A stretch of 64,000 bases of DNA from Poriferisodalis sp965116715 (GTDB lineage: Bacteria; Actinomycetota; Acidimicrobiia; Acidimicrobiales; Poriferisodalaceae): the NCBI GenBank assembly GCA_965116715.1, contig OZ220724.1:2046001-2110000 (forward strand), in the 5' to 3' direction. A program made the translations under genes and the position numbers. Each line of letters opens with the position of its first letter. Position 1 is the first letter of the stretch. Shown piece by piece: positions 1 through 9,165 of this stretch. Under the pieces are notes generated by a model. That model was given only the letters and a program-made list of their open reading frames with translations, made no database searches and was not told the origin of the DNA.

Positions 1-303
1 ATTGGTCCGCGCCAGCGCCGGGGCCGGCAGCACGTAGCCGAAGTGCTCATCAGCACCCGACGTCACGATGGCCGTGTCCACCTCGCTGCCGAACAGGCCG
101 CCTTCCACCTCGTCCACGAAGGCCTCTGCAATCGCCACCGCCGTCTCGTACCGCGTAGAGCCCTGCAATCGCTCGGTCTCCACCTCCGAAGCCGCCGCGT
201 CCGCCGGGCCGCCGACCAACGACAGCGTCGCAGCAACTGCGGCACACGCAAGCACAGCCATCAGCGACGCCCGTGCCGAACTGCAGAGTGTGGGCAGGCG
301 CAT
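1..303 (-). CDS. CWB2 cell-wall-binding protein, N-terminal part (runs off left edge)
   Basis: I translated the minus strand from the ATG at 303; the frame stays open for 101 codons to the window edge. The product begins with a basic n-region and a hydrophobic signal peptide ending near GGPADAAA, followed by the first half of a CWB2 repeat (RLQGSTRYETAVAIAEAF, then IVTSGADEHFGYVLPAPA). CWB2 repeats anchor proteins non-covalently to wall polymers, so a surface location is expected. The sequence closely resembles residues 60-110 of the next gene upstream (404-3010), so the two look like tandem paralogs. The C-terminal architecture cannot be seen. Confidence 0.8.
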   Translation of the reverse strand, partial: MRLPTLCSSARASLMAVLACAAVAATLSLVGGPADAAASEVETERLQGSTRYETAVAIAEAFVDEVEGGLFGSEVDTAIVTSGADEHFGYVLPAPALARTN

Positions 304-403
304 CAGAAGCCTCCCAGTAGCTCGGGAGCGTCCTATTCGGGCATCGAACGCCTACCGGCGACCTTACCGAAGCAGTGCGGCAGTCAACGGGGCCTGAACG
401 CCG

Positions 404-3010
404 CTACGGCCTGCGCAGCGCGTTGATCGACTGATTCGCGGCCGGGTTCCCCCGCAGGTCGTAGGCGGCGCCGGCTCGCACAAACACCCGTGAACGCAGC
501 GACGGCAGCTCGGCGATGATCTGCGACTCCAGCCGTGCCACCAGCGTGCCCGAGGCCACACCGGGCGACAGATCGCACGCAGCCGAGCCGGCCACGATGT
601 ACTCGTTCCCGTCGGGCGCCTCCACGAACTCCACCCCGTTGTCAGCCGCGCCGAACCCGTCCAGGGCAAAGTCGCCGACGCCGTTGGCGTTGGTGTCGAT
701 CTCGATGCGATCCAGGCGGAGCGAACGATCCAGCGCATCGCAGCCACGCACCGGCTCGGTCCACTCCAGCCTCAGGTCGACGGTGCTGACGCCGCCCACG
801 AACGCGACATAGCGCAGCGTCTCGGAGATGGTGGCATCGTCCGCGAACTCGTGGTCGGTCAAGTCGGCCACGAACCGCCTGCTGAACTCGAGGTTCTGGT
901 TCAGGTCGTCGACCAGATCGGGTACCCCGGTATCGGCAGATGTCACCACGCTGATCCGCTGCTGCACCGGTGTCACGGTGATCTCGGCCGGGTCGCTGGC
1001 GCTCAGCCCAGCGTCGAATTCGATGTTGATCTCCCAGTCGTTGCCCGCCGCCCCGTAGGCATCGCCGTCGTCCAGCGCCTCGATGCGCAGCACACGGCTG
1101 ATCCGGGCGCTGTTGTGGTGCCCGCTGAGCTCCACGAACGACGCAGACCGGGCCACCGGCTCGGTCACGGTGACGCTCTGCACCCGCGGCAGCACGGTGT
1201 CGCGCCGCACGGTGACGAACTCCCGCAGGCTCCGGTTGCCGGCCAGGTCTTCGACCGCCCCCGAGGGGATCTCGATGCGGTCGCCCTGCTGCAGCTCCTC
1301 GTAGGGCACGAAGACCGTGAACCGGGTCTCGCCGGCCAGCACGAACGCAGTGATGATGTCGTCCACACGGTCGCGAGTGAAGGTGACATCGAAGCTGCTC
1401 TGCTTCACGGGCTCGCTGATGTCCACCAGCACCTCGAGGCCGCCGTCGGGTGCGGTCACCGTCAGGTTGGGACGGGTGTTGTCCGAACGCACCGACACAT
1501 TGGTCTCGCGCACCGTGCGCCGGTCGGTTGCCCCCCGAATCGACTGGCCGTCCACGCCGACCCGATCGCGGCTCTCCAGCGGGCTCGCACATCCGATCGG
1601 CACCGCGGAGGTCGAGGAGCGTGCCGCGCCCGAGAGGATCACCGTGGCGCTGCTGGTGCTCGACCCGGTGCCCGCGTCGACGCGGGCAAGGCTGGTGCTG
1701 AGGGCCAGGCCCTCGAGCGTGTAGTTGTCCACCCGGCGCGCGTCGGAGGTCCGCACCGGCTCCGAGAACGACACCGTGAAGTGGCAGGCCCCTTCGACGG
1801 CACGCACCGAAGCGCTGATCTCCCGCAGCCGGGCGGCGCGCACAGCGTCGTTCTCGGCAGCGCGCGACACCGCAGCGGTGCCGCCGAAGATGGTGATGCG
1901 CAGGTCGCCGTCGGCATCACCGGTCGCATACTCGTCCGACTCCAGGTAGTCGCTGGTCGACCGGGGTAGGTCCCTCACGTCGGTCAGCAGCAGCGGGGCG
2001 CAGAGCTCTCCCAGCAGCGGGCCGCTCGTGATGGCATCGGGAGACTTGCGCCCGTACGCCAGCCCGACCTCGTCGCCCGCGAAGCACGACTGCGGCCGGC
2101 TGTCGCCGAGCAGCTCCTCGCCGACGCTCACCGCAGTGGCATACCGGTCGACGCCGAACAGGCGGTCCACCGAGATGCCGAGCGACTCGATGGCACGCTC
2201 CACGCTGCCCGAGACCGCTGCCGAGCCGCCCAGGATGATCACGTGCTCGGTGCGGCTGCTGCGCAGGAACTGCGACACGCGCTGGTCAAGCGACGACCTG
2301 GGCGTCAGCAGGATGGGGTGCTCGCCGACATAGGCCAGCGGCCCCGCCGCCAGGGCGTCGGCGAACACCTCACCGGTGGCCACCAGTGCCGTGCGGCCCT
2401 CGCGACGGTACGTGCCCGGCTCGCCGGGTGACGAGCCCACCAGTTCGGCCACCTCCACAGCGGTGCCGTAGCAGTCGCTGCCTGACACCCGCGTGACCTC
2501 GACGTTGTTGAGGTCCTCCAGCTCGTCCTTGACGTCGTTCGACACCACGTCGGTGCCGCCCAAGATGAATGCCCGGTCGATGTCGAAGTCCTCCACGAAC
2601 CGCTCGACCGCGTTGGGCACATCGGAACGCTCGGTCAGCAGCAGCGGCGCTTCGTACCGGCGTGACAGCGCCGGTGCCGGCAGCGCGCACCCGAAGTGCT
2701 CGTCGGCACCCGAGGTGATCAGGATCGTGTCGATCGCGGGACGACCCCGGCCCCGGATTTCGTCGGCATAGGCCTCGGCGATCTCGACCGCGGTCGCGTA
2801 CCGGTCGGCGCCCGAGTGCCGGTCCACGCTGATGACCGCAGCAGCACCCTGCGCCGGCGACCCGGTCAGCACGACCGCACCGGCAGCCACAGCCATAGCC
2901 ACCAGCACTCGCATCACCCGACGCCGTCCTTGCCGTACAGGCGGGTTATCAGCGTCGGCTGCATGGACGGGGCGCGGGCCATCGGTCGCCAGCGGAACGC
3001 GAGCGCTCAT
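404..3010 (-). CDS. Secreted CWB2-repeat surface protein with Ig-like/adhesin-type C-terminus
   Basis: 868 residues. The ATG at 3010 follows GGAG by about 7 bases; the hydrophobic signal core starts only at residue 33 (MRVLVAMAVAAGAVVLTG), so an internal start at 2914 is an alternative. Residues about 55-370 hold three CWB2 repeats (HSGADRYATAVEIAEAY, FILGGTDVVS, GVDRYATAVSVGEELLG). The rest is beta-rich with two 'FSEPV' and 'DISEPVKQ' segments like bacterial Ig-type domains, then GAAGNDWEINIEFD and PVQQRIS, which match the C-terminal module of paralogs A, B and C (GARGNSWTL, VNQRIS). It is therefore an older member of the same architecture. No membrane anchor or sortase signal is visible; wall attachment through CWB2 is inferred. 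Confidence 0.88.
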   Translation of the reverse strand: MSARVPLATDGPRPVHAADADNPPVRQGRRRVMRVLVAMAVAAGAVVLTGSPAQGAAAVISVDRHSGADRYATAVEIAEAYADEIRGRGRPAIDTILITSGADEHFGCALPAPALSRRYEAPLLLTERSDVPNAVERFVEDFDIDRAFILGGTDVVSNDVKDELEDLNNVEVTRVSGSDCYGTAVEVAELVGSSPGEPGTYRREGRTALVATGEVFADALAAGPLAYVGEHPILLTPRSSLDQRVSQFLRSSRTEHVIILGGSAAVSGSVERAIESLGISVDRLFGVDRYATAVSVGEELLGDSRPQSCFAGDEVGLAYGRKSPDAITSGPLLGELCAPLLLTDVRDLPRSTSDYLESDEYATGDADGDLRITIFGGTAAVSRAAENDAVRAARLREISASVRAVEGACHFTVSFSEPVRTSDARRVDNYTLEGLALSTSLARVDAGTGSSTSSATVILSGAARSSTSAVPIGCASPLESRDRVGVDGQSIRGATDRRTVRETNVSVRSDNTRPNLTVTAPDGGLEVLVDISEPVKQSSFDVTFTRDRVDDIITAFVLAGETRFTVFVPYEELQQGDRIEIPSGAVEDLAGNRSLREFVTVRRDTVLPRVQSVTVTEPVARSASFVELSGHHNSARISRVLRIEALDDGDAYGAAGNDWEINIEFDAGLSASDPAEITVTPVQQRISVVTSADTGVPDLVDDLNQNLEFSRRFVADLTDHEFADDATISETLRYVAFVGGVSTVDLRLEWTEPVRGCDALDRSLRLDRIEIDTNANGVGDFALDGFGAADNGVEFVEAPDGNEYIVAGSAACDLSPGVASGTLVARLESQIIAELPSLRSRVFVRAGAAYDLRGNPAANQSINALRRP

Positions 3011-3120
3011 ACGGAGTCTCCAAGCACGGGATCAGTTGCCGTCCACCTAGCAGCGACAGTAGTGCCGCCGACGTCGCGATCAGCGACACACCCACTGCAA
3101 AATGCACCCAATCCGAGGCG

Positions 3121-3152
3121 AACCTCGCCGGGTTTCATGCGGGCTGTTGAGG
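3121..3152. repeat. 32-bp dispersed repeat, copy 1
   Basis: This 32-bp sequence recurs at 8801-8832 in the same orientation with two mismatches. The ends are CCTC...GAGG, weakly inverted. It lies about 45 bp upstream of the frameshifted CWB2 gene at 3196. It may be the edge of a decayed mobile element or a duplicated intergenic segment; no transposase is adjacent. Confidence 0.6.
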
Positions 3153-3195
3153 ACACGCGAGTTAGCGTCACGGAATCTCATTTCGCTTCCGCCTC

Positions 3196-5378
3196 ATGTC
3201 GAAACGAGCAATCGCTTCCATCGTCTCTGTGGTCCTGGCGGCTGCAGTTCTGGCATTGCCGGTGACAACGGCGTCGGCGCAGACCTCCCGCAGCAATCTC
3301 GGGCCGGTGAAGATTGAGCGCTTCGGCGCTGCGGACCGCTACTCGACGTCGCTGTGGCTCGCGAATTCAGCGATGAGCCTGGAAGCCTGACAGGTTCTGG
3401 TCCGTCGGCGATCATTGCCAATGGCGAGGTGTTCGCGGACGCGCTCGTCGCCGGCCCCGTCGCCGCCAAGGCGCAGGTGCCGATACTGCTGACGCCTCGC
3501 TCTGAGCTGCACTCCGAGGTGGAGGAGTTCCTGCGCGACGCGGGAATCGCGCATGTGGTGCTGATGGGCGGCACCGACGCGCTGTCCGCAGAGGTCGAGG
3601 CTGCCGTCGGGGACCTGGGCATCACCGATATCGACCGGATAGCGGGCACGAGCCGCTTCGAGACCGCTACCCAGTTCGCCCAGTACGCCTCCACGAAGTT
3701 CTCAGAGGACTGTTTCGCCGGCGACCACGTGGGACTGGCGCGTGGCGATGTTCCGTTCGACTCGTTCAGCGCTGCACCGCTGCTCGCACAGCGCTGCGCG
3801 CCGCTGGTGCTGACCAGCTCCAAGGCGCTGCCCGACGCCACCACCCGGTATCTCGACGACGTACGAGGCACGGCGTCGCCCGACGCCGTCGGGGTCTCGG
3901 TGCTCGGCGGCAACGCCGTGGTGTCACGAGCGGCGCTTGATGGGTACCTGGGCATCGAGGGGGTGTTGGGTCGCGCAGCGGCTCAGCGCGCTGAGATCGT
4001 CGCCGATCTGACCGCCAAGATCAGAGCCGGCATCTACGGCGTCGACGCCGACAATGTCCTGCGTGGCCCTGCGGGGTTCCGCATCTACCTCGGTGACTGC
4101 CCCGACGCCTGGTCCGACTCGGCCGGTGTGACCGACACCGAGATTCGGGTCGGCTACTCGTTGGTCCAGTCGGGGAACCTCGCCGCGTACGACGACATCG
4201 CACACGGCATGGAGAACTACTTCGAGTGGGTGAACGAGAACGACCCGGTCGCGGACCGTCGGATCGTGCTCATCACCAAGGACGACGGTTTCGTCCCCCA
4301 TGTGACCGTCTCCAACGTGGACGCCTTCATAGAAGCGGAGAACGTGCTGTCGATCACCACGCTCGGGTCGCCCCAGACGCTTGCGGCCTACGACCGGATC
4401 AACGACGAGTGCATCCCGCATCCGTTCGCGCAGAGCAGCCATCCCGCCTGGGGCGACCCGGAGGTCCGTCCCTGGACCACCGGGGCGCTGATGGCGTACA
4501 GCACCGAAGCGATCCTGTGGGGAACCTGGATCGAGCAGAACCTCGCTGACAAGCTGCCGGTGCGCGTCGCAGCGGTCGTCACCGACTACGACGTCGGGAT
4601 TGCTTATGAGCAGGCGTTCGCCGAATGGGCCGAAGCCCACCCTGAGGTCGTCTCGAGCTTCACCCCGGTGCGCCACCGCCGGGCCACGGCGCGGCTCACC
4701 GCGCAGATGCAGACCGTGGCGAGCGCCGATCCTGACGTGTACATCTCGATGACCTTGGGTCACCCGTGCCTGCTCGCGGTCATAACCGCTGAGTCGAGCG
4801 GGCTGACGGCATCGATCAGGGCAAAGGGCGGCGCGATGTTCCAGCCGTCGAACTGCCGGGGAATCAATGCGCAGATGAGACCCGCGGGCAGTGCCGCTCA
4901 CGACTGGCTGAGTTTTGACGGGGGCGCAAAGGTCACCACCGATCCGCGCTACGCAGGCGAACCGTTCATCGAGTTCCTCAAGCAGAACCTCGAAGACGCC
5001 GATCTTGACCCCAACGCCGCCCGGCACGGAACCGGCTACAGGTTCGGCTTCCCCTACGTCGAAGCCTTGCGGATTGCCGCTGATCTGCCCGGCGGGATCA
5101 CCCGGACCAACTTCATCCTGGCGGTCCGCAGTCTCGACATCGACCATCCCCTGCTCCTCGACGGCATCCGCTTCACGCTCGACGGCAACGACGACCCGTA
5201 CGCAATCGAAGGCTCGGCCGTCTACCGATACGACGCCCACGCCGAATCGTGGGGAGCACCGATCGAGATCATCGAGGTCCCCGGACAGACTCCGAACTGC
5301 GTCTGGATCATCCCCGGCCCGCAAGATGCTGCGCCCGGCTGCAGAACCGCTCAGCCGCCTAGTTCGGAGGCGAACTGA
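3196..5378 (+). pseudogene. CWB2 / LivJ-type periplasmic binding protein fusion, frameshifted
   Basis: The reading frame from ATG 3196 encodes a signal peptide (MSKRAIASIVSVVLAAAVLA, cleavage near TASA) and the start of a CWB2 repeat (ERFGAADRYSTSLWLA), then stops at 3390. The repeat continues in another frame from about 3354 (REFSDEPGSLTGSGPSAIIA) to 5378. One base is missing (or two extra) near 3354; restoring it gives one protein of about 727 residues with two to three CWB2 repeats, then a type 1 periplasmic binding domain from about residue 310 (TDTEIRVGYSLVQSGNLAAY, KDDGFVPHVTVSNVDAFIE, VAAVVTDYDVG). That domain resembles branched-chain amino acid/amide receptors (Peripla_BP_6). No permease or ATPase genes are adjacent. 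A sequencing error or programmed slip is possible; otherwise it is a pseudogene. Confidence 0.8.
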
Positions 5379-5452
5379 TCACGCCCGGCTAGCTGCTGGC
5401 TGGCTCGCAAGGCAGTTCAGTGTCAAGGGTCGGTATGTCGGCAAAAGTAAAG

Positions 5453-5494
5453 CCCCGCCAGTGCACCTCCGCTAGGCGGTGGTGGACGGCGGGG
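5453..5494 (+). terminator. Hairpin terminator after the CWB2-binding protein gene
   Basis: CCCCGCC (5453-5459) pairs with GGCGGGG (5488-5494), with further nested complementarity (CACC/GGTG, CCGC/GCGG) inside. It lies 75 bases after the stop at 5378 and is the only strong hairpin before the NYN gene. No clear U-run follows. Confidence 0.55.
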
Positions 5495-5565
5495 AAGATT
5501 GGGCAAAGCCTGCCATGTCTCGCAACTGGTTGCAACTCGCCAATCGGAATCCTTGGACAAGTTGC

Positions 5566-6174
5566 TCATCGATAGTCGACGGGGTCTTGGACTTGTGTGT
5601 AGTCAAGCTGTGTGAGTTGATGCTCACACTTCAGGAACGACTTCTGAGGCAATCTCCGACCGCCTCCCTGCCATGACGCCGATTCGCAGGCGACCCCGCC
5701 CGCATCAGCCCGTTCAAGCGCAGGCAGCAAGTCCGAATCGCCTGAAAAAAGAACGACGACATCAAATTCTCGATTTGCAGCGCCAAAGGCAAGGTCAAGC
5801 GCCAGCAAGACATCGATGCCCTTCTCGCGGGGTTTCTCCATGCGGTAATCCAACGGCCGGGTCTGGACATCCAGCCGGACGCTCTCGCCAGCGCCGTATG
5901 ACTGCCACCGTGACACCTGCCGTCGGGCCGCCGCGTAGCCGGTCGGACTCCTCGATCCACTGGGGAGACCACGATAAATCGACACTTGGACGAGCTGACG
6001 CAAGTTCGCCCCTGAGTAGTTCGGATGGCGCCGGGCAATCAGACGTGCAAGCTCGAGAGGGTTGAACTGCCCGACGATGTGTGGATCGCCTTGTCCCGTT
6101 CCGAACGCCTGACGCGCGCCCATGTACGCGTTCTGATAGTCGATGAAGACAGCCAAACGGTCGAGGCTCGTCAC
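5566..6174 (-). CDS. NYN-domain (LabA/DUF88, PIN-like) protein
   Basis: 202 residues. FIDYQN (residues 10-15) supplies the first acidic residue, EKGIDVLLALDL the middle aspartate and LFSGDSDLLPAL the third acidic cluster. This is the D...D...SGDSD pattern of NYN nucleases, relatives of PIN domains that are thought to cut RNA. The basic C-terminus (GGRRLPQKSFLKCEH) fits nucleic-acid binding. The length is typical of a stand-alone NYN protein. It sits alone between two accessory blocks with no partner, so neither target nor regulation can be inferred. The family call is strong; the substrate is unknown. Confidence 0.85.
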   Translation of the reverse strand: MTSLDRLAVFIDYQNAYMGARQAFGTGQGDPHIVGQFNPLELARLIARRHPNYSGANLRQLVQVSIYRGLPSGSRSPTGYAAARRQVSRWQSYGAGESVRLDVQTRPLDYRMEKPREKGIDVLLALDLAFGAANREFDVVVLFSGDSDLLPALERADAGGVACESASWQGGGRRLPQKSFLKCEHQLTQLDYTQVQDPVDYR

Positions 6175-6379
6175 GAGGCCCCAGAAGCGTTGTCAGTCAC
6201 GGGGCGGAGGCTAGGAGATCGGCTGCGGAATTCTCATCCAGCTCAGCATGCCCGCTCATATGGGGTGCCGGGGGCTCCGGGCTCGTTGCCGTAGGTCTTC
6301 GACGAGTGAGTGGGCAGTCCACCACTCGGTCCAGAAGGACCGGTCGGCGCTAGGTGAGCTCCTATGTCAAGGGCCCGGT

Positions 6380-6423
6380 GTTGTGGTGCACCCTGAGTGA
6401 AGTTGTGGTGCACCCTGAGTGAA
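6380..6423. repeat. 22-bp perfect tandem duplication
   Basis: Two adjacent identical 22-bp copies (6380-6401 and 6402-6423; unit starts GTTGTGGTGCACC). They lie in the 340-bp gap between the NYN gene and the DUF222/HNH gene, which otherwise holds no gene I can support. Only two units, so not a CRISPR array. Confidence 0.85.
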
Positions 6424-6517
6424 TCAGAGCGCCGTCCGCCCAACAAACCACCGTGCCCCACGCAAACCGACGTGCCCCAGTGCACACGGGCTCACCCGGC
6501 TGCCGCCGTGGCAGCGA

Positions 6518-7999
6518 TCAGCTGGGCGGACCGCGTCCCGACGCAGGACTGGTTCCCCGCAGGGTTCGACCTGATCTCTCGGTCCGGCCGTTCGGTCGCC
6601 GGGGCTGCCCGTTTGGTCGCTGGGGCCGGCCGTCGGGTCGATTCGGCCGCCCGTCGGGTCGTTTTGGCCGTCTGCGGGTGGTCCAATGGCCGCTGAGCGG
6701 GTCTCGCTGGAGTCGCTTGCCACCTTTGTGCAGGCTGTCATGGCAGACGCGACACATCGCGGCCAGGTTCGGGATGTCGGTAGGGCCCTGGTCTGCGTCC
6801 CATTCCTCGATGTGGTGGTACCTGCACCTGTGCATCGGAGCGCCGCACAGCACGCAACCCCGATCGCGTATTGCAGTCGCCAACTGCTGGCCCGCGCTCG
6901 CGAGCCGGCGGCTGCGACCCAGCCACAGCGGCTGTCCTGAGCCCGAGAACAAGGCACCTGTGATGCGAGTGTCCGGCGAGAGTTCGTCCAGAATCGACTT
7001 TGGCACCGGTCCGACCCCGAGGATGTCGCACTGCCCGTCGGGCGCGGTGCCATCGATGACGCCGATGTCGGCCACGATCACAAGCTGGTTGGGCGCGCCA
7101 GCCGGCCTCCACCGGGCAATTTGCCGCCCGCCGTCAGTTCCTTCGTCAGTCGCGCCGTCCGCCGACACCGCTGCGCCTTGCTGAATCGCCAGCGCGTTGC
7201 GGCCGGTCAGCATCTCGAACATGCTGTCGGCAAGGCGCTGGCGGTTGTCGCGCACCGCACCCGGAGTGCCGTCACGGCCGCCGTCGAGGCGCCACAGGGC
7301 GTCGTTGTAGTTCTCGACCGCTTGGGTCACCGCAGCGAAGCTGACCGGGTCGAAGCGGGCATTGAGCACGCCCATGCCGGTCTCATCGTCCACAAACATG
7401 GCAGCACTGCGATCACGCCGCTGCCGGCGGATCTCGCTCTCAGCAGCCATCGGATCGTGCTCGGCCACGAACAGCTGAGCGTCGCGGCGCAGCACTTCGG
7501 GTGACGCCTTGGCTGCGGTATCGAGCAGGTCGTGAGCGGAGTCGACGGCGTGCGGGCTGCTGCGACGGGCGGCGTCGGCGAGCACCTCGGCGTGCTCGAC
7601 GGTCAGCTCACCGCATGCCAGGCCATGGGCCACATGAGGCATCTGGGCGATCTGCTCGCCGACGGCAGCAGCCCGTGCGGCCCTGCGGGCACTCATTCGG
7701 CCATTGCTGCGCAGTGCGGCACGGCCTGACCCGGCCTGAACGGCCTCCAGGGCCGCAGTCGATGCGAGCAGCAGCGCCTCGACGGCCGAACGCAGCCGGC
7801 CGCCGACGTCGATCACCTGCGCCAGCGCCTTGGCATCGACACCGTCGAATGGGGCCTGAGACGCCAGGGCCACCAGGTCTCGCGCCTGGCCCAACCCAGA
7901 CAGCACCTCAGCAAGCGTCTCGGCCTCCTCATCGGGCGCCGACGGTGAGCGAACAAGTGTGCGATCCACATCCAGCAACCTAAATCGAGGGTGTGACAT
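6518..7999 (-). CDS. DUF222 / 13E12-family HNH endonuclease-like protein
   Basis: 493 residues from ATG 7999 (a TTG lies one codon upstream). The first 300 or so residues form the helical DUF222 region typical of actinobacterial 13E12 proteins. The C-terminal HNH domain has both zinc knuckles and the catalytic histidines: CVLCGAPMHRCRYHHIEEWD, then NLAAMCRVCHDSLHKG. The protein ends in a basic low-complexity tail of RPNGRP/RPDGRP-like repeats (about residues 435-480). 13E12 proteins are multicopy in actinobacteria, often near mobile DNA, and their biological role is unsettled. It is monocistronic here. Confidence 0.9.
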   Translation of the reverse strand: MSHPRFRLLDVDRTLVRSPSAPDEEAETLAEVLSGLGQARDLVALASQAPFDGVDAKALAQVIDVGGRLRSAVEALLLASTAALEAVQAGSGRAALRSNGRMSARRAARAAAVGEQIAQMPHVAHGLACGELTVEHAEVLADAARRSSPHAVDSAHDLLDTAAKASPEVLRRDAQLFVAEHDPMAAESEIRRQRRDRSAAMFVDDETGMGVLNARFDPVSFAAVTQAVENYNDALWRLDGGRDGTPGAVRDNRQRLADSMFEMLTGRNALAIQQGAAVSADGATDEGTDGGRQIARWRPAGAPNQLVIVADIGVIDGTAPDGQCDILGVGPVPKSILDELSPDTRITGALFSGSGQPLWLGRSRRLASAGQQLATAIRDRGCVLCGAPMHRCRYHHIEEWDADQGPTDIPNLAAMCRVCHDSLHKGGKRLQRDPLSGHWTTRRRPKRPDGRPNRPDGRPQRPNGQPRRPNGRTERSGRTLRGTSPASGRGPPS

Positions 8000-8045
8000 C
8001 AATCGGCCTAGCCAGCCGCGTCAACATCCTCTGTCGGCATTGCAG

Positions 8046-8459
8046 CTAGGGCTGGGTGAAGGGGTTGATGACCTGCGCTCCGGTGGGTTCGAAGTGGCGG
8101 GTGTTGCGGGTGACGACGGTCAGACCGTGCTCGAGCGCGGTGGCGGCGATCAACAGGTCGGCGTTGGCGTGCCCCAGCCGCTGGCACAGCCGGCCCCAGC
8201 GCCGGGCAGTCCCGGTGTCGACGGCGAGCACACGGTCGCCGTACCAGGTGAGCACCTTGTCCAGCCAGTCGGCGAGTTCCCGGCTGAATGCGGGGTCGCT
8301 ATCTCGCTGGCGGGCGATGCCGCGCTCGACCTCGCCGATGGTCACGACGCTCAGATGCAGGTCGGCGGTGCGCTGGCTCTCGAGCCATTCGGCGACCGGC
8401 GGATTCCGGTTGCGACGACGCAGTGCCGAGAGGACGTCGGTGTCGAGCAGGAAGCTCAC
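8046..8459 (-). CDS. vapC: VapC-type PIN-domain toxin
   Basis: 137 residues with the PIN fold residues: LLDTDVLSA (first Asp), TIGEVERGIA (Glu), HANADLLIAATALEHG (Asp) and VVTRNTRHF near the end. VapC toxins are Mg-dependent RNases that act on tRNA or rRNA. The GTG start at 8459 overlaps the antitoxin stop (GTGA, 8456-8459), so the two are translationally coupled. The length is normal and all acidic positions are kept, so the toxin is probably functional. Confidence 0.93.
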   Translation of the reverse strand: MSFLLDTDVLSALRRRNRNPPVAEWLESQRTADLHLSVVTIGEVERGIARQRDSDPAFSRELADWLDKVLTWYGDRVLAVDTGTARRWGRLCQRLGHANADLLIAATALEHGLTVVTRNTRHFEPTGAQVINPFTQP

Positions 8460-8734
8460 AGCTCAACGTCTCTGGGCGACAGATCGAGCCGCTCGAACTC
8501 ACCGCCGTCGGTCGGCATGGCGGCCAGCAAACGACCGAACGTCGGCGCAGCGGCGCTGTCCAGTCGGCACAGTCGCTCGAATTCGTCGACCGCCACCACC
8601 ACAACCACGGGCCGGCCTCGCCGTGTCACACGCTGCGGTTCGCCTGCCAACGCCGCGTCGACAACGGCACTGAAACGGTTCTTGGCATCCTGCAATTGCC
8701 ACGCCCGCGCTGCATCCGTCACGACGCCCTCCAT
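8456..8734 (-). CDS. vapB: Phd/YefM-type antitoxin of VapC
   Basis: 92 residues. The N-terminal segment WQLQDAKNRFSAVVDAALAG, then PQRVTRRGRPVVVVVAVDEF, is the Phd/YefM DNA-binding and dimerisation fold. The acidic C-terminus (FERLDLSPRDVEL) would wrap and neutralise the toxin. It precedes and overlaps vapC by 4 bases. Such antitoxins repress their own promoter; the 60 bp upstream of 8734 is AT-richer than the surroundings, but I cannot define an operator. Confidence 0.9.
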   Translation of the reverse strand: MEGVVTDAARAWQLQDAKNRFSAVVDAALAGEPQRVTRRGRPVVVVVAVDEFERLCRLDSAAAPTFGRLLAAMPTDGGEFERLDLSPRDVEL

Positions 8735-8800
8735 CCGCTCAAGCTACTTATAGCTAGACAGTCAATCTAGCCAGCAACCAAGCTCACGGCGCGCCGCCTG

Positions 8801-8832
8801 AACCTCGCCGGGTTTCACGCAGGCTGTTGAGG
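8801..8832. repeat. 32-bp dispersed repeat, copy 2
   Basis: Second copy of the sequence at 3121-3152, two mismatches, same orientation. It lies 67 bp upstream of the vapB start. The segment to about 8954 contains no gene I can support. Confidence 0.6.
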
Positions 8833-8954
8833 TCCCAGTGTTTCGCGGAGGCGGTGCGGGCCGCGGCCGTGGCTAGGTCAGTCTGGGTCAGTTAGTGGGG
8901 CCCCAGATTCCGTCGGGCCTCGCTGAGCGTCGCGGCGCAAGAGAGCGTTCGTCG

Positions 8955-9155
8955 TCAGCCTCGGTGTTCTATGCGGTCCCGCTGTCGTTGCGCGACTTCC
9001 CGGTAGTGCAGGGTGTCTCCGCGCTCAACGAGAGTCGGGGCGACGGGTGGAAGATCAGGCAGCGGCGGCGGTTCCGCCGGTTGGGACGACTGAGCGGGGT
9101 CACCCGGCGGCGCAGGCGCCATGCTGCCGCTCTCATCGGACTTTCCACGGGCCAT
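8955..9155 (-). CDS. Small proline-rich protein of unknown function
   Basis: 66 residues from ATG 9155 (a GTG start at 9173 is possible and would overlap the upstream gene). It is hydrophilic: an acidic and Pro-rich middle (PAQSSQPAEPPPLPDLPPV), then VERGDTLHYREVAQRQRDRI. No domain is recognised. It begins 10 bases after the membrane-protein gene at 9166-9720 in the same direction, so the two look co-transcribed. Support is the tight spacing and the protein-like C-terminus. Confidence 0.45.
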   Translation of the reverse strand: MARGKSDESGSMAPAPPGDPAQSSQPAEPPPLPDLPPVAPTLVERGDTLHYREVAQRQRDRIEHRG

Positions 9156-9165
9156 GAACTTCACC

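Noticed and set aside
6243..6485. 80-codon minus frame before the DUF222 gene
   Set aside because: It runs through the tandem 22-bp duplication and has no protein-like composition.
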